Positions 34,881 to 43,860 of a DNA stretch of 64,000 nucleotides are shown piece after piece. The position numbers and the translations under genes are program-made. A model generated the notes under the pieces. It was not told the origin of the DNA. It did no database searches and saw only the letters and a list, made by a program, of their open reading frames with translations. How positions within the stretch are numbered: the stretch's first letter is position 1; each line of letters starts with the position of its first letter. The DNA is taken from positions 6,510,001 through 6,574,000 of the forward strand of contig NZ_CP019082.1 in the NCBI RefSeq assembly GCF_001956985.1, given 5' to 3'. The DNA is from Paludisphaera borealis. Lineage in GTDB: Bacteria; Planctomycetota; Planctomycetia; Isosphaerales; Isosphaeraceae.

Positions 34881-36962
34881 GTGGAAGTCTTGATGCGCAC
34901 GGCTCTGACGAACGCCTTGTCCGCCTCGATGCTGGCGATGGCTGTCGCGGCGGTCGGGCTGATCTTATCGCGACGGCCGGCGATCCTCCATTGCCTTTGG
35001 CTGATCGTGCTGGTGAAACTGCTGGCGCCTCCCATGCTGGAGGTGCCGCTCATGAATCCCGATACGGCCGAGCCCTTGCTCGAAGCGGAGGCCGCTTCGC
35101 TCATGATCGCCTTCGACCCGGCCGATCAGGCGTCGGAGGCTTACCCGCCGCTGATCTTCGCGGCCGAGCCGTTTGAGACGGATGAGCCGATCGAGATCGT
35201 TCCGGACGAACCGGCGGCCTCGGCCCCGTGGGTCGAGCCGGCGACGCTCTGGGGTTTGCTGGGGGTCGCCTGGCTGGTCGGTTCGCTGACGACGTCGACC
35301 CTGGCCGTGGTGCGCGTCCGGCGGTTCCAGCGGCTGCTTCGCAGCGCCGAGCCGGCCGAGCCGGAAGTTGAAGACGAAGTCGCCGCGCTGGCTTACCGCA
35401 TGGGGATTCACAGGCCGCCGGCGGTTGTCTTCATCGACGGCAGGCTCACGCCGTTGCTCTGGGCGGTCGGCCGCCCCCGGCTTGTGATCCCTCGCGAACT
35501 CTGGAAGGGGCTCGACGCCCGCCGCCGCACGCTGCTGCTGACGCACGAGCTGGCGCACCTGAAACGGGGCGATCACTGGCTGCGGCTCTTCGAGCTGGCC
35601 GTGACGATCGCCTACTGGTGGCTGCCGGTCGTCTGGTGGGTGCGTCGGGCGCTTCGCGACGTGGAAGAACAGTGCTGCGACGCGTGGGTCGTCTGGATGT
35701 TCCCGGACGAGGCGCGGACGTACGCCGAAACGCTGCTCGACACAGTGGATTTTCTGAACCCTGTCGCCCAATCCGAGCCGCTCCTGGCGAGCGGATTCGG
35801 CAAGGTGCATCATCTCCGAAGGAGGCTGACGATGGTCATGCTGGGAACGACGCCGCGCACGCTGGGATGGTCGGGAACGCTGGGCGCCCTCGCCCTCGCC
35901 GGCGTCCTCCTGCCGATGAGCCCGACCTGGGCCCAGAAGGCCGACGCGCCGCCAGAAGCAAATGACGCCAAGCCGACGACGAGCGACGACTTCTTCATCA
36001 CGGTATCCGCCGACGAGGCTGCCGAGGGCGCGCTGATCGGCAAGCTCGACGCGAATCGCAACGGGCAGGACGATCGCAAGGACGCCCTCGTGCTGTCCGA
36101 GTACCTGGGCGATCTGTTCCTGGCGGAATCGGACGACGACAAGAAGTCGGACGACGCGAAACCGGGCGAAGCGAAGAAGACCGAAGAGATTCGCGTCATC
36201 GTCCGAGGCTCGGATTCACCGAAGCAGCGAGCCGAGGCGATCCAAAAGACGATCGAGAGGCTGACGGTCCGGATCAAGGAGATCGAGAGCAAGCAACCTG
36301 ACAACGAAGCGACCGAGCGCCAGATCAAGGCCTTGAAGTCCGCCGTCGAGCGGCTCCAGAAGGTCGCGAAGGTCCCGGTGCAGGCGAAGGCCCACGCCGT
36401 TTCGGTGGACGTCAAGCCCATCGAGCGGGTCATCGTCGCCCGACGGCCCGACATCGTGACCGGACGACGGGAAATCATCACCGACAACGTCAAAGGCGGA
36501 ACGGTAACGATCCGGGAAGACGGAGGCGATGGCAAGCCGTCGGAAGTGACGATCGTATCGGACGATGGGACAGTCAAAGCCGACAGCTTCGACATCGAGT
36601 TCAAGGCGAAAGGCGACCCCAAACAGACCGAGGAAGCCCGCAAGCAGATCGAGGAAGCCCGCAAGCACGTCGCCGAGCTGAGCAAGGAAGTTGCGGCGAA
36701 GCAGAAACAACTGGGCGAGGCTCATCGCAAGCTTGCCGAACTTCAGGGCTTCGGCCGACCTAGCGCAATCACTTTCAGGGCTGACCCCCGCCTCCAGGGC
36801 AAGCCGCTGGGACGGATCAATCTGAGCCGTCCTGACAGGCCGGAGCAGAAGGACGACGCTCGCCTCGATTCGCTCGAACAGAAGCTGACGAAGGTGCTCG
36901 ACGAACTTCAGAGCCTCAAGAAGCAGAAGGCCGAGCGGGAAGAGCACGGCGAGAGGAGATGA
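34881..36962 (+). CDS. M56-family (BlaR1-like) membrane metallopeptidase with long C-terminal tail
   Basis: A 693-residue protein. TM segments flank a gluzincin domain with H222-ELA-H226 (LTHELAHLKRGDHW) and the downstream EEQCCDAWV carrying the third zinc ligand. The last TM (WSGTLGALALAGVLLPM) ends near residue 350. The remaining 340 residues are not a penicillin-binding sensor as in BlaR1. They hold an EF-hand-like LDANRNGQDDRKDA and long charged coiled coils (KQIEEARKHVAELSKEV, LDSLEQKLTKVLDELQ). Such tails could sense an unknown envelope signal. The GTG at 34881 has GGGAG before it; an ATG at 34893 is the alternative. Confidence 0.85.
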   Translation: MEVLMRTALTNALSASMLAMAVAAVGLILSRRPAILHCLWLIVLVKLLAPPMLEVPLMNPDTAEPLLEAEAASLMIAFDPADQASEAYPPLIFAAEPFETDEPIEIVPDEPAASAPWVEPATLWGLLGVAWLVGSLTTSTLAVVRVRRFQRLLRSAEPAEPEVEDEVAALAYRMGIHRPPAVVFIDGRLTPLLWAVGRPRLVIPRELWKGLDARRRTLLLTHELAHLKRGDHWLRLFELAVTIAYWWLPVVWWVRRALRDVEEQCCDAWVVWMFPDEARTYAETLLDTVDFLNPVAQSEPLLASGFGKVHHLRRRLTMVMLGTTPRTLGWSGTLGALALAGVLLPMSPTWAQKADAPPEANDAKPTTSDDFFITVSADEAAEGALIGKLDANRNGQDDRKDALVLSEYLGDLFLAESDDDKKSDDAKPGEAKKTEEIRVIVRGSDSPKQRAEAIQKTIERLTVRIKEIESKQPDNEATERQIKALKSAVERLQKVAKVPVQAKAHAVSVDVKPIERVIVARRPDIVTGRREIITDNVKGGTVTIREDGGDGKPSEVTIVSDDGTVKADSFDIEFKAKGDPKQTEEARKQIEEARKHVAELSKEVAAKQKQLGEAHRKLAELQGFGRPSAITFRADPRLQGKPLGRINLSRPDRPEQKDDARLDSLEQKLTKVLDELQSLKKQKAEREEHGERR

Positions 36963-37001
36963 CCCGTCCCGGCTCGATCGCGAGTGAGTGAGACGCATCA
37001 A

Positions 37002-37040
37002 CGCCTCAAGCGCCCGGGGAATCCTCGGGTGCTTGAGGCG
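37002..37040. terminator. bidirectional hairpin terminator
   Basis: CGCCTCAAGC (37002-37011) pairs perfectly with GCTTGAGGCG (37031-37040), with further pairing of CCCGGG/CTCGGG inside, followed by GTTTGCTTTC. It sits between the convergent M56 peptidase and response-regulator genes and could serve both. Confidence 0.75.
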
Positions 37041-37061
37041 GTTTGCTTTCGAAAGCAGCGG

Positions 37062-37526
37062 TCACGAATCGCCGGTGGCGCGGCTGGCGGACTCGAACTC
37101 AGCGAGGTAAGCGAGGGTGCGGTCGAGCTGGTTCTTGAGATGACGGACGCGCAGCAGGCTGCGGATGCGGCAGAGCAGTTCGACCTTGTTGACCGGCTTG
37201 GTCAGGAAGTCGTCGGTCCCGGCCTGAACGCCGCGCTCGAAGTCGGACGCCTCGTTAAGCGCGGTGACCATCAAGATGAGCAGATCCTTGGTCGCGGGGT
37301 TGGACCGGATCTTGCGACAGACCTCGAAGCCCGAGAGCCGGGGCATCATGATATCAAGCAGCAGGAGGTCGGGCTTGAACTCCTCGACCACCTGGAGCGT
37401 TTCCTCACCGTCGCGCGCGGTGCGAAGTTCGCATTCGACGTCGCTCAGGTAGGCTTCCAAGAGCTCGACGTTCTGGGCGTTGTCGTCGGCGATCACGATC
37501 TTGGGGTGATTTTTCTTTTCTTCCAA
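37062..37526 (-). CDS. single-domain response regulator
   Basis: A receiver-domain protein of about 154 residues: KIVIADDNAQNVELLEAYL gives the acidic pocket, LLLLDIMMPRLSGFEV holds the phosphorylated Asp, MVTALNE the Thr and FLTKPVNKVEL the Lys. A short C-terminal helix follows and no output domain. The frame is open to 37646, but that extension is Arg/Pro-rich. The TTG at 37526 has GCGAGG ten bases upstream and gives the expected N-terminus (LEEKKNHPKIVIADD), so I prefer it. No kinase is adjacent; it could receive phosphate from any hybrid kinase, such as that at 21948-24974. Confidence 0.8.
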   Translation of the reverse strand: MEEKKNHPKIVIADDNAQNVELLEAYLSDVECELRTARDGEETLQVVEEFKPDLLLLDIMMPRLSGFEVCRKIRSNPATKDLLILMVTALNEASDFERGVQAGTDDFLTKPVNKVELLCRIRSLLRVRHLKNQLDRTLAYLAEFESASRATGDS

Positions 37527-37853
37527 GGCAAACCTCGCAGAGGGACGATGCCGTCGCCGAAAACGCCCCCAAGAGGGACGAGGCGCCAAAAACGAGCGGA
37601 GCGGAATTCCACGGCGAGGCGCCCGAGTCATCCTATCTATCGGCACGCGAATCCCTGTGGAACGACCGTCGATGTCGCCCCGAGCGGAGAAATCACGTGA
37701 TCATTCAGGTTGAAGCATGAATTCTAACAGGTCGGCCGCGTCGCCGGAATCGGAATCATCTCCGCGACCCACAAGCCCAAAGTCGAGTCGCTCCGAGACT
37801 GCCGATGTTGCGGGTTGGCCGTGGGAGACCCGGAAAAGCCGCCGAGGGGCGGA

Positions 37854-37882
37854 TTGCCGTTGTCGCCCGACGTGCTACAATT
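37854..37882 (+). promoter_or_regulatory. sigma70-like promoter of ECF sigma gene
   Basis: TTGCCG (37854-37859) and TACAAT (37877-37882) are separated by exactly 17 bases, 81 bases before the GTG of the sigma-factor gene. It is a good vegetative consensus; I see no ECF-type autoregulatory box. Confidence 0.6.
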
Positions 37883-37963
37883 GTACCAATTCCGCGTACG
37901 GTTTGAAGTTCGGCGTGATCCTCTTCCCCTCGTGAGCCTTCTTCATTCTGAGGAGGCAGCCCC

Positions 37964-38542
37964 GTGCCCCTGAGCGACGTTGATCGGAAACTCATCGAAC
38001 GGTGCCTGGGGAAGGAGCCCGGCGCATGGAATGACTTCGTCGACCGATACCTCGGCCTGATCTACCACGTGATCCATCACGTGGCGCATTCACGCAGTCG
38101 ATTACTCAGCTCCGCCGATATGGAGGACATCGCCTCCGAGGTCTTGCTGGCGATCGTCGACGACGACTACGACGTTTTGCGACGCTATAAAGGCATCAGT
38201 TCGCTGCCGACCTACCTGACGTTGATCGCCCGCCGGATCTGCGTCAAGGAGATCATCCGGCGGCACCGCGAGGCCGAACTCGGCCACGCCAAGGCCCACC
38301 GCGAGACCGTCAGCGACCTCTCGGGCGAAGCCGAAGCCATCGCCTCAGCCGAAGAGGTCGAACGGATGCTGGACGAACTTCCCGAGAAGGAAGCCGAGGT
38401 CGTCCGGCTCTATCACCTCAAGTACATGAATTACCGCCAGATCGCCAAGAAGCTCGGCATGTCCGAGAACTCCGTCGGCCCGATCCTGGCGAGGGCCCGC
38501 AAACGCATGCGAGCCGCCGCCGAGCAGAACAAGGTGGGCTGA
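37964..38542 (+). CDS. ECF-type RNA polymerase sigma factor
   Basis: A 192-residue sigma-70-family protein. Region 2 spans about residues 20-95 (FVDRYLGLIYHVIHHVAH, IARRICVKEIIRRHREAEL); region 4 spans about 130-185 (LDELPEKEAEVVRLYHLKYMNYRQIAKKLGMSENSVGPILARARKRM). The long RRHREAEL segment between them resembles planctomycete ECF groups. The GTG at 37964 is set by a very strong GAGGAGGC. No anti-sigma factor gene adjoins it; the only near neighbour is the convergent lipoprotein gene. Its regulon is unknown. Confidence 0.85.
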   Translation: MPLSDVDRKLIERCLGKEPGAWNDFVDRYLGLIYHVIHHVAHSRSRLLSSADMEDIASEVLLAIVDDDYDVLRRYKGISSLPTYLTLIARRICVKEIIRRHREAELGHAKAHRETVSDLSGEAEAIASAEEVERMLDELPEKEAEVVRLYHLKYMNYRQIAKKLGMSENSVGPILARARKRMRAAAEQNKVG

Positions 38543-38568
38543 GATTCACCCCCGAGGTCGGCCGGCGC

Positions 38569-39807
38569 TCAGCGTTCGAGCGCCAGGCCGCCCGAGAGGT
38601 CGCCCGCGGCGGCGGTCTGGTAAGGCGAGCCGGGCGGCCGGGGAGTCACCGCACCGACGACGTCGTCATTGATGGGCAACAATGTCGGCTCGATCACCGC
38701 GGCGGGCTTCGGCGCGGGGTGCCTGGCCGGCGGCTTCGCGCGTGCGGGCGTGGCGATCGCCCGCGTTCCCGAATTAGGCTCGGCGCCGTGGATTTCCACG
38801 GACGGACCAAGCCGGCCGCGGCTGCGCGGCTCGGGGGCCGGCAAAGTCTCGCGCACGGCGGTTTCCTCGCCTCTCGCTCGGGGATGATTGCGAGTCGCCT
38901 GGGCGAGGTCCAAAGGTGTGTAGCCCCTGGGCTTGGGCTCGACGAAGTTGGCTTTCATCTTGTCCGAGAACGGCTCGTTAACCACGAGATCCTTCAACAA
39001 GATGTCGAGCGAAAGCTTCTCGTCCATCCATTCCAGCGCGATTCCACTGGCGATGTGACAGGTTCGCGGGGCGGCCGGCGCGTCGTCGTCGTCGTTGTTC
39101 TTGAGTGTGACGTCGCTGTACTGCTTGACCGTCGCCCTTCCGATCAACTTCTTTCCGGCACGGTCGAGAACGCGATACTCTACCAGCCGTCTGGATTTGT
39201 CCGAGACGATCATGACCCGCTCATAGGAGGAGCGCTCGGCCGTCGCGGGAAACGTGAGCATGGTCGTCTCGGGCTTCGCTCCGGGAGCGACACGAATCGT
39301 AGCGGCCTCGTCCGGCGTGATCGCCTTCAAGCCTAGGGCGTCGACGATCCAGTCGGGCTGATAGGTCCCGGCCAGGTTGGCGGTCGGCAGATCCGCGTAG
39401 TCGCAGTAATAAACGTGCTTGTTCTCTTCGCCCTTGCTCTGGACCCAGAACCAGAAGCGCTCCTCATTCGAGCCGATGTCCGCGACCGAATTCTGGTAAT
39501 GAGAAAGATCAAGCTGGAAATTCTTGGGACGGAGAAGCGACAGGCGGCCGCTGACGACCCCCTTGGTGGGGTCGGCTGATCCGGGAGTGTCCATTGACGC
39601 CGTAATCGTCGCCTTGGCTCGCAGGCTCTCAACCCGCTCGGCGTTCCGGTTGTGCTCGTCGACGAATTCGTCGAGGTGGAACGTGACCTTGGGCTCGGGG
39701 ACGACCGTGGGAGTCGGTCGCGCCGACGGCGAGAGACCGGCGGTTCGACAACCCGACGCCCCGAAGGTTGCGATCAGCGCAAGCGTCAGGCGGAACGCAG
39801 CCTTCAT
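38569..39807 (-). CDS. predicted lipoprotein, LolA-like fold possible
   Basis: A 412-residue protein with a lipoprotein signal (LTLALIATFGASGC). The body begins with AERVESLRAKATITAS and continues with alternating strands (GVVSGRLSLLRPKNFQLDL, RFWFWVQSKGE, LMxFPA-like strands), reminiscent of the LolA/LolB half-barrel that holds lipid. This fold guess rests on pattern only. The last 110 residues are a Pro/Ala/Arg-rich unstructured tail. The ATG at 39807 has GGGGAAAAGG upstream. It is convergent with the sigma factor gene (26 bases apart). Confidence 0.7.
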   Translation of the reverse strand: MKAAFRLTLALIATFGASGCRTAGLSPSARPTPTVVPEPKVTFHLDEFVDEHNRNAERVESLRAKATITASMDTPGSADPTKGVVSGRLSLLRPKNFQLDLSHYQNSVADIGSNEERFWFWVQSKGEENKHVYYCDYADLPTANLAGTYQPDWIVDALGLKAITPDEAATIRVAPGAKPETTMLTFPATAERSSYERVMIVSDKSRRLVEYRVLDRAGKKLIGRATVKQYSDVTLKNNDDDDAPAAPRTCHIASGIALEWMDEKLSLDILLKDLVVNEPFSDKMKANFVEPKPRGYTPLDLAQATRNHPRARGEETAVRETLPAPEPRSRGRLGPSVEIHGAEPNSGTRAIATPARAKPPARHPAPKPAAVIEPTLLPINDDVVGAVTPRPPGSPYQTAAAGDLSGGLALER

Positions 39808-40034
39808 GGGCCTTTTCCCCGAAACCATCGTGGCTGTCACTCGCAAGACTGCGGGATCAACCACGATCAAATAGAAATCGGCACTCGAAGAGAGATGAGG
39901 TCGCGAAGGGGGCCGCACCTTAACCCAAGGCCGACAAGAGCACAAGCGCGAATGGTCGGCCCATTCGCGCCGCGCCTCCCTTCGGCGACGGACCGACGAT
40001 CCGCCGTCTCTCATTTCATCGGCCGATCGGCCCG

Positions 40035-41228
40035 TCAACTTGCGACGAATCGCTCGAGAGCGTCGAATCCCTTTTCGAGGGTCTCCAGGTTCGTCGCGAA
40101 CGACATCCGGGCGTACCCCTCGGCCCCGAAGGCCGAGCCCATCACCAGCGCCACGTTCGCCTCGCTGAGCGCCGCCATGCAGAACGACGTAGAATCGATG
40201 ATCTTCTTGCCCCCCAGCGTCTTGCCGAAGTGCGACGAGACGTTCATGAACGCGTAGAATGCACCCCCTGGAGGCGTGCAAGTCACGCCCGGCAGCCGCT
40301 CAATCCGCTCCAGCACGTACTCGCGACGCCGCGCGAACTGGGCCTTCATCTCCACGACCGTCTCCTGCGGGCCGGTGATCGCTTCAAGCGCCGCCCACTG
40401 GCTGATCGAGCAGGGATTGCTGGTCTCCTGGCTCTGGAGGTCGCCGATGAATTTGGAAACGGCCGTCGGCGCCACGCTCCAGCCGATCCGCCATCCCGTC
40501 ATCGCGTACGTCTTGCTGACGCCCGAGATCGTGATCGTCCGGGCCGGCAGCGCGGGGTCGAGGCTGGCAAAACAGGTCGGCTTCGCGTCACGGTACGTCA
40601 GTTGCTCGTAGATCTCATCCGACAGAACTCCGACGTCGGTCTTGAGGACAGCTTCGGCCAGCGCAGCGAGTTCCGAACGCTCGTAAACCACTCCCGTGGG
40701 ATTGGACGGACTGTTGATCATCAAGAGCCGGGTGCGAGGCGTGACCACGCCCAGAAATTGGTCCGGAGTCATCTTGAATCCGGCCGACTCTGGTGCCTGG
40801 ACGACCACCGGCTTCGCGCCGGTCAGCTTGACCAGGTCGGCGTAGCTGACCCAGTACGGCGACGGGATGATGACCTCGTCGCCAGGCCCGCAAACCGCCA
40901 TGAGTGCATTGTGAATCGCGTGCTTCGCGCCATTGGAAACGACCACTTGGGCCGGATCAGTCGCCACGCCGTGATGATCGGTGTACAGCTTGGCCACCGC
41001 TTGCCGGAGTTCGGGAATTCCCGCCGGCGGCGTATAGTGAGTTTGGCCGTCCCGCATCGCGCGTATGGCGGCCTCCTGGATGTTGGCCGGCGTATTGAAA
41101 TCGGGCTCGCCGAGCGCGAAATCGAGGATCTGCCGTCCCTGGACCTTCAACCTCTTGGCCTCGGCGCCCATGGCCAGGGTCGCGGAGGGTTCGATCAAAC
41201 TTGCCCGTTCCGCCAGTGAGAGAGGCAT
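40035..41228 (-). CDS. aspartate-type PLP-dependent aminotransferase
   Basis: A class I/II aminotransferase of 397 residues. Visible: the N-terminal arm and DFALGEPDFNTPANI, the PLP-stacking region and VSNGAKHAIHNAL, the aspartate/tyrosine pocket NSPSNPTGVVYE, SDEIYEQLTY, and the Schiff-base lysine in SGVSKTYAMTGWRIG with the phosphate-binding Arg. This is the subgroup Ib aspartate/prephenate aminotransferase pattern; the substrate is probably aspartate or a related dicarboxylate. The ATG at 41228 follows AAGGGCGGAG. It is divergent from the FabF-like gene, with about 600 bases between them. Confidence 0.9.
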   Translation of the reverse strand: MPLSLAERASLIEPSATLAMGAEAKRLKVQGRQILDFALGEPDFNTPANIQEAAIRAMRDGQTHYTPPAGIPELRQAVAKLYTDHHGVATDPAQVVVSNGAKHAIHNALMAVCGPGDEVIIPSPYWVSYADLVKLTGAKPVVVQAPESAGFKMTPDQFLGVVTPRTRLLMINSPSNPTGVVYERSELAALAEAVLKTDVGVLSDEIYEQLTYRDAKPTCFASLDPALPARTITISGVSKTYAMTGWRIGWSVAPTAVSKFIGDLQSQETSNPCSISQWAALEAITGPQETVVEMKAQFARRREYVLERIERLPGVTCTPPGGAFYAFMNVSSHFGKTLGGKKIIDSTSFCMAALSEANVALVMGSAFGAEGYARMSFATNLETLEKGFDALERFVAS

Positions 41229-41827
41229 TCTCCGCCCTTTCGCATGAGGAATGATCATGACTTGCTCAATCGGTCGAAGCGACGAAAACGGAGTCGAGGG
41301 TCCCGAACTTCGGGTTTCCCCCCACGGCCGTCACCGCTCAACGTCCGATAGGTTCAGACGACTATGCCGCCAACTCGGTTCGCCGACAAGTTCCACCGAC
41401 TCACGGAACCCAATCGTTGCGCAAAACCCCTTGCCCACTCCCGGCAAAACGCTCAAAAGACTCGACAGAAAGCCTCCGCGCATTCTTCCTAGTCGTCTTT
41501 ATTCTCCCCAGATTGCGGTCCAAGTTTGCATGAGCCCCCGAGGCGTGATAAGATGACACAGCAGGGCAAGCCGTATCGGCAACGAGACCGAGAGGCCTGT
41601 CTGGAGTTGAGTCGCACGCCCGGGGAGTGGGCGGGGACGACGGCTCCAGAGGGTTTTCGGGTCATGCCGAGACGCGTTGGTCTGAGTCGCCGGCCCGAGA
41701 CGATCGCTTGGAACGACGTATCTCGGGATGGTGGACAGTTTATCGCTGAGTCGCCAGGAAGGACAGGATCGAGGGGCAGGAATCCCACACTGCACGTCAG
41801 GTTGGGCACCGCTTGAGGGTGGGGACT
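41229..41827. other. divergent intergenic region with long leader
   Basis: This is 599 bases between the aminotransferase and the FabF-like gene. The main content is the promoter at 41526-41554, implying a 5' leader of about 270 bases. A frame of 88 codons (ATG at 41553) lies in that leader, but it starts inside the promoter -10 and has no ribosome site, so I do not call it. No riboswitch fold was recognised. Confidence 0.45.
41526..41554 (+). promoter_or_regulatory. sigma70-like promoter upstream of FabF-like gene
   Basis: TTGCAT (41526-41531), then exactly 17 bases, then TAAGAT (41549-41554). It lies 274 bases before the ketosynthase ATG. The match is good, but the long leader is unusual. 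Confidence 0.45.
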
Positions 41828-43108
41828 ATGCACCGCGTGGTGATCACAGGAATCGGCGTCGTCGCGCCCAATGCAAGAGGGGCGCGCGATTTTGGTCAGG
41901 CGATTTGCGAGGGGCGTTCGGGTGTCAGTTACATCGAGAGTTTCGACACGACCGGCATCCCGATCAAGATCGCCGGTGAGGTCAAGGACTTCGACGTCCT
42001 CCCTTATCTGGGCGAGCACAAGAAGAACGCCAAGCTGATGAGCCGCGCCATGCGGTTCGCGGTGGGGGCGGCGGCGATGGCCGTCGAGGACTCGGGCGTC
42101 GATGAGAAGCCGCTCGACCCGACGCGGTTCGGCGTCTGCATGGGGACCGGGATCACGCCCGTCGACATCGGCGAGCTGGTGCCGCCGATCCTCGACAGCA
42201 TCAACGACGACGGCAAGTTTGACATGGCGCGGTTCGCCAAAGCCCGATCGGAGTCGATCTTTCCGCTCTGGCTGTTGCAGCACCTACCGAACATGGCGGC
42301 CGCGCACATCTCGATCTTGCATCAGGCGATGGGGCCCAACAGCACGGTCGTGACGGCGTGCGCGGCGGGGACGCAAGCGGTGGGCGACGCCTTCCGCCTT
42401 ATCGCCCGGGGCGACGCCGACGTGATGCTTGCGGGCGGCTGCGACAGCCGGCTCGATCCGCAACTGTTGGTGGCTTACTCCGCCATGAAGGCCGTCAGTT
42501 CGTCGGTTCGGCCTCCGTCGGAGGTCTCGCGACCGTTCGACGCCGACCGCGACGGCTTCGTTCTGGGCGAGGGGGCCGCGGTCCTCTTGCTCGAAAGCTA
42601 CCGTAGGGCCAAGAGGCGGGGCGCCCGGATCTACGCCGAAATCACCGGTTACGGCTCGTCGTTCGACGCCTACGGCATCACCCGACCCGAGCCGGAAGGC
42701 AAAGGCGCGGCGCTGTCGATGACGTCGGCCTTGCGTGAAGCTCGACTCGACCCTGATCGGATCGATTACATCAATGCCCACGGAACGAGCACGCGACTCA
42801 ACGATCTGATGGAGACCGTCGCGGTCAAGCGGGTGTTCGGACACCGCGCCCAGTCGATCCCCATGAGTTCGCAGAAGTCGATGATCGGGCATCTCATCGG
42901 TGCGTCGGGAGCCGTCGAAGCCGCGGCGACGGCCATGTCGCTGGAACGGGGCGTCATCCCCCCGACCATCAACCTGGCCACGCCGGACCCGAACTGCGAC
43001 CTCGATTACGTCCCCAACACCGCCCGCGAAATGCCCGTCCGCGCCGCGATCTCCAACAGCTTCGGATTCGGAGGTCAGAACGCCAGTCTGGTGATGTGCC
43101 GGGTTTGA
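41828..43108 (+). CDS. fabF: beta-ketoacyl-ACP synthase II-like
   Basis: A condensing enzyme of 426 residues with the Cys-His-His triad of KAS I/II: VVTACAAGTQAVGDAF (Cys), YINAHGTSTRLND (His) and SMIGHLIGASGAVEA (His), plus the N-terminal MHRVVITGIGVVAPN and the C-terminal NSFGFGGQNAS. It extends acyl-ACP by two carbons in fatty acid synthesis or a related pathway. The N-terminal third has an unusual central part (FDMARFAKARSESIFPLWLL), common in alternative FabF paralogues, so a polyketide or secondary role is possible. No ACP or FabG gene adjoins. The ATG at 41828 follows GAGGGTGGGG. Confidence 0.88.
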   Translation: MHRVVITGIGVVAPNARGARDFGQAICEGRSGVSYIESFDTTGIPIKIAGEVKDFDVLPYLGEHKKNAKLMSRAMRFAVGAAAMAVEDSGVDEKPLDPTRFGVCMGTGITPVDIGELVPPILDSINDDGKFDMARFAKARSESIFPLWLLQHLPNMAAAHISILHQAMGPNSTVVTACAAGTQAVGDAFRLIARGDADVMLAGGCDSRLDPQLLVAYSAMKAVSSSVRPPSEVSRPFDADRDGFVLGEGAAVLLLESYRRAKRRGARIYAEITGYGSSFDAYGITRPEPEGKGAALSMTSALREARLDPDRIDYINAHGTSTRLNDLMETVAVKRVFGHRAQSIPMSSQKSMIGHLIGASGAVEAAATAMSLERGVIPPTINLATPDPNCDLDYVPNTAREMPVRAAISNSFGFGGQNASLVMCRV

Positions 43109-43246
43109 GGGCTCGCCCCGCGCCTTCGTTTTGACGCCGCCCGCTCCGCGAACTAGGGTTCTCCTGGAAAGCGACGACGAGCGAGCGGAATACGTCGAGA
43201 AGGCGCGTCGCGCGTCGCCGATGCCTCGGAAAGGACTGGCGGCCCC

Positions 43247-43813
43247 GTGGAGAGGTTCGAAGACTTGTGGCGGCGGAATCGTTCAACGCTCGGCAACGGA
43301 CCAGGTCGGGGCGTGCGGGTCGTCCTCGGTTGGGACGTCCCGCATGATTCGGTGCGAGACCAGGCGGAGGCCTGGGATGCGCCGTTTCAGAGCAACGACC
43401 CTCGATATCTGCGGGCGGCGATGAAGCCCCCCGGTTTTGGAAGCCGTCGCCAGGTCGGATCGACGGCCTTGGCCCCCTCGACGAGCCGGCGACCCGCCGC
43501 GCTCCTCGACGACGAGTTCGATCCCCGACGCCTGGTCACACATCCCGTCACGGTGCTTGATCTGGCTCGAAACGGAATCCACCTCATCGTCGGCGCCAAG
43601 CCCGAGCGCGATCGAGACCACTGGATCGGAATCGAGGAAGGTTCCTCCTTCGTCTGGTCGAAGGTCGTGCTCCGCAGCCTGTCGGAGCCGAGTCTCGGCA
43701 CGTTCCTGGCGCGGTACTCGTTCGTCGGGGCGTGTCCCTACGAGTTGATCCGCCGCGCCATCCTCGGGCGGCCCTCCGAGTCGGGCCGCGAGAAAGAACC
43801 CAACCGATCGTAG
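43247..43813 (+). CDS. hypothetical protein
   Basis: A 188-residue product with codon use like the neighbouring genes. The C-terminal half is a compact region (LIVGAKPERDRDHWIGIEEG, LGTFLARYSFVGACPYELIRRAI); the first half is Arg/Pro-rich. No family is recognised. The GTG at 43247 has GGAAAGGA about 11 bases upstream, a weak assignment. A frame on the other strand (43283-43864) covers the same bases, but its product is composed like a shadow and I reject it. Confidence 0.5.
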   Translation: MERFEDLWRRNRSTLGNGPGRGVRVVLGWDVPHDSVRDQAEAWDAPFQSNDPRYLRAAMKPPGFGSRRQVGSTALAPSTSRRPAALLDDEFDPRRLVTHPVTVLDLARNGIHLIVGAKPERDRDHWIGIEEGSSFVWSKVVLRSLSEPSLGTFLARYSFVGACPYELIRRAILGRPSESGREKEPNRS

Positions 43814-43860
43814 GATCGACGGCGACCCGGGCGGCGAGGCGATCGCGGCGTCTCTGCACC

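Noticed and set aside
41553-41816. 88-codon frame before the FabF-like gene
   Set aside because: Its ATG lies within the promoter -10 and it has no ribosome site or recognisable content.
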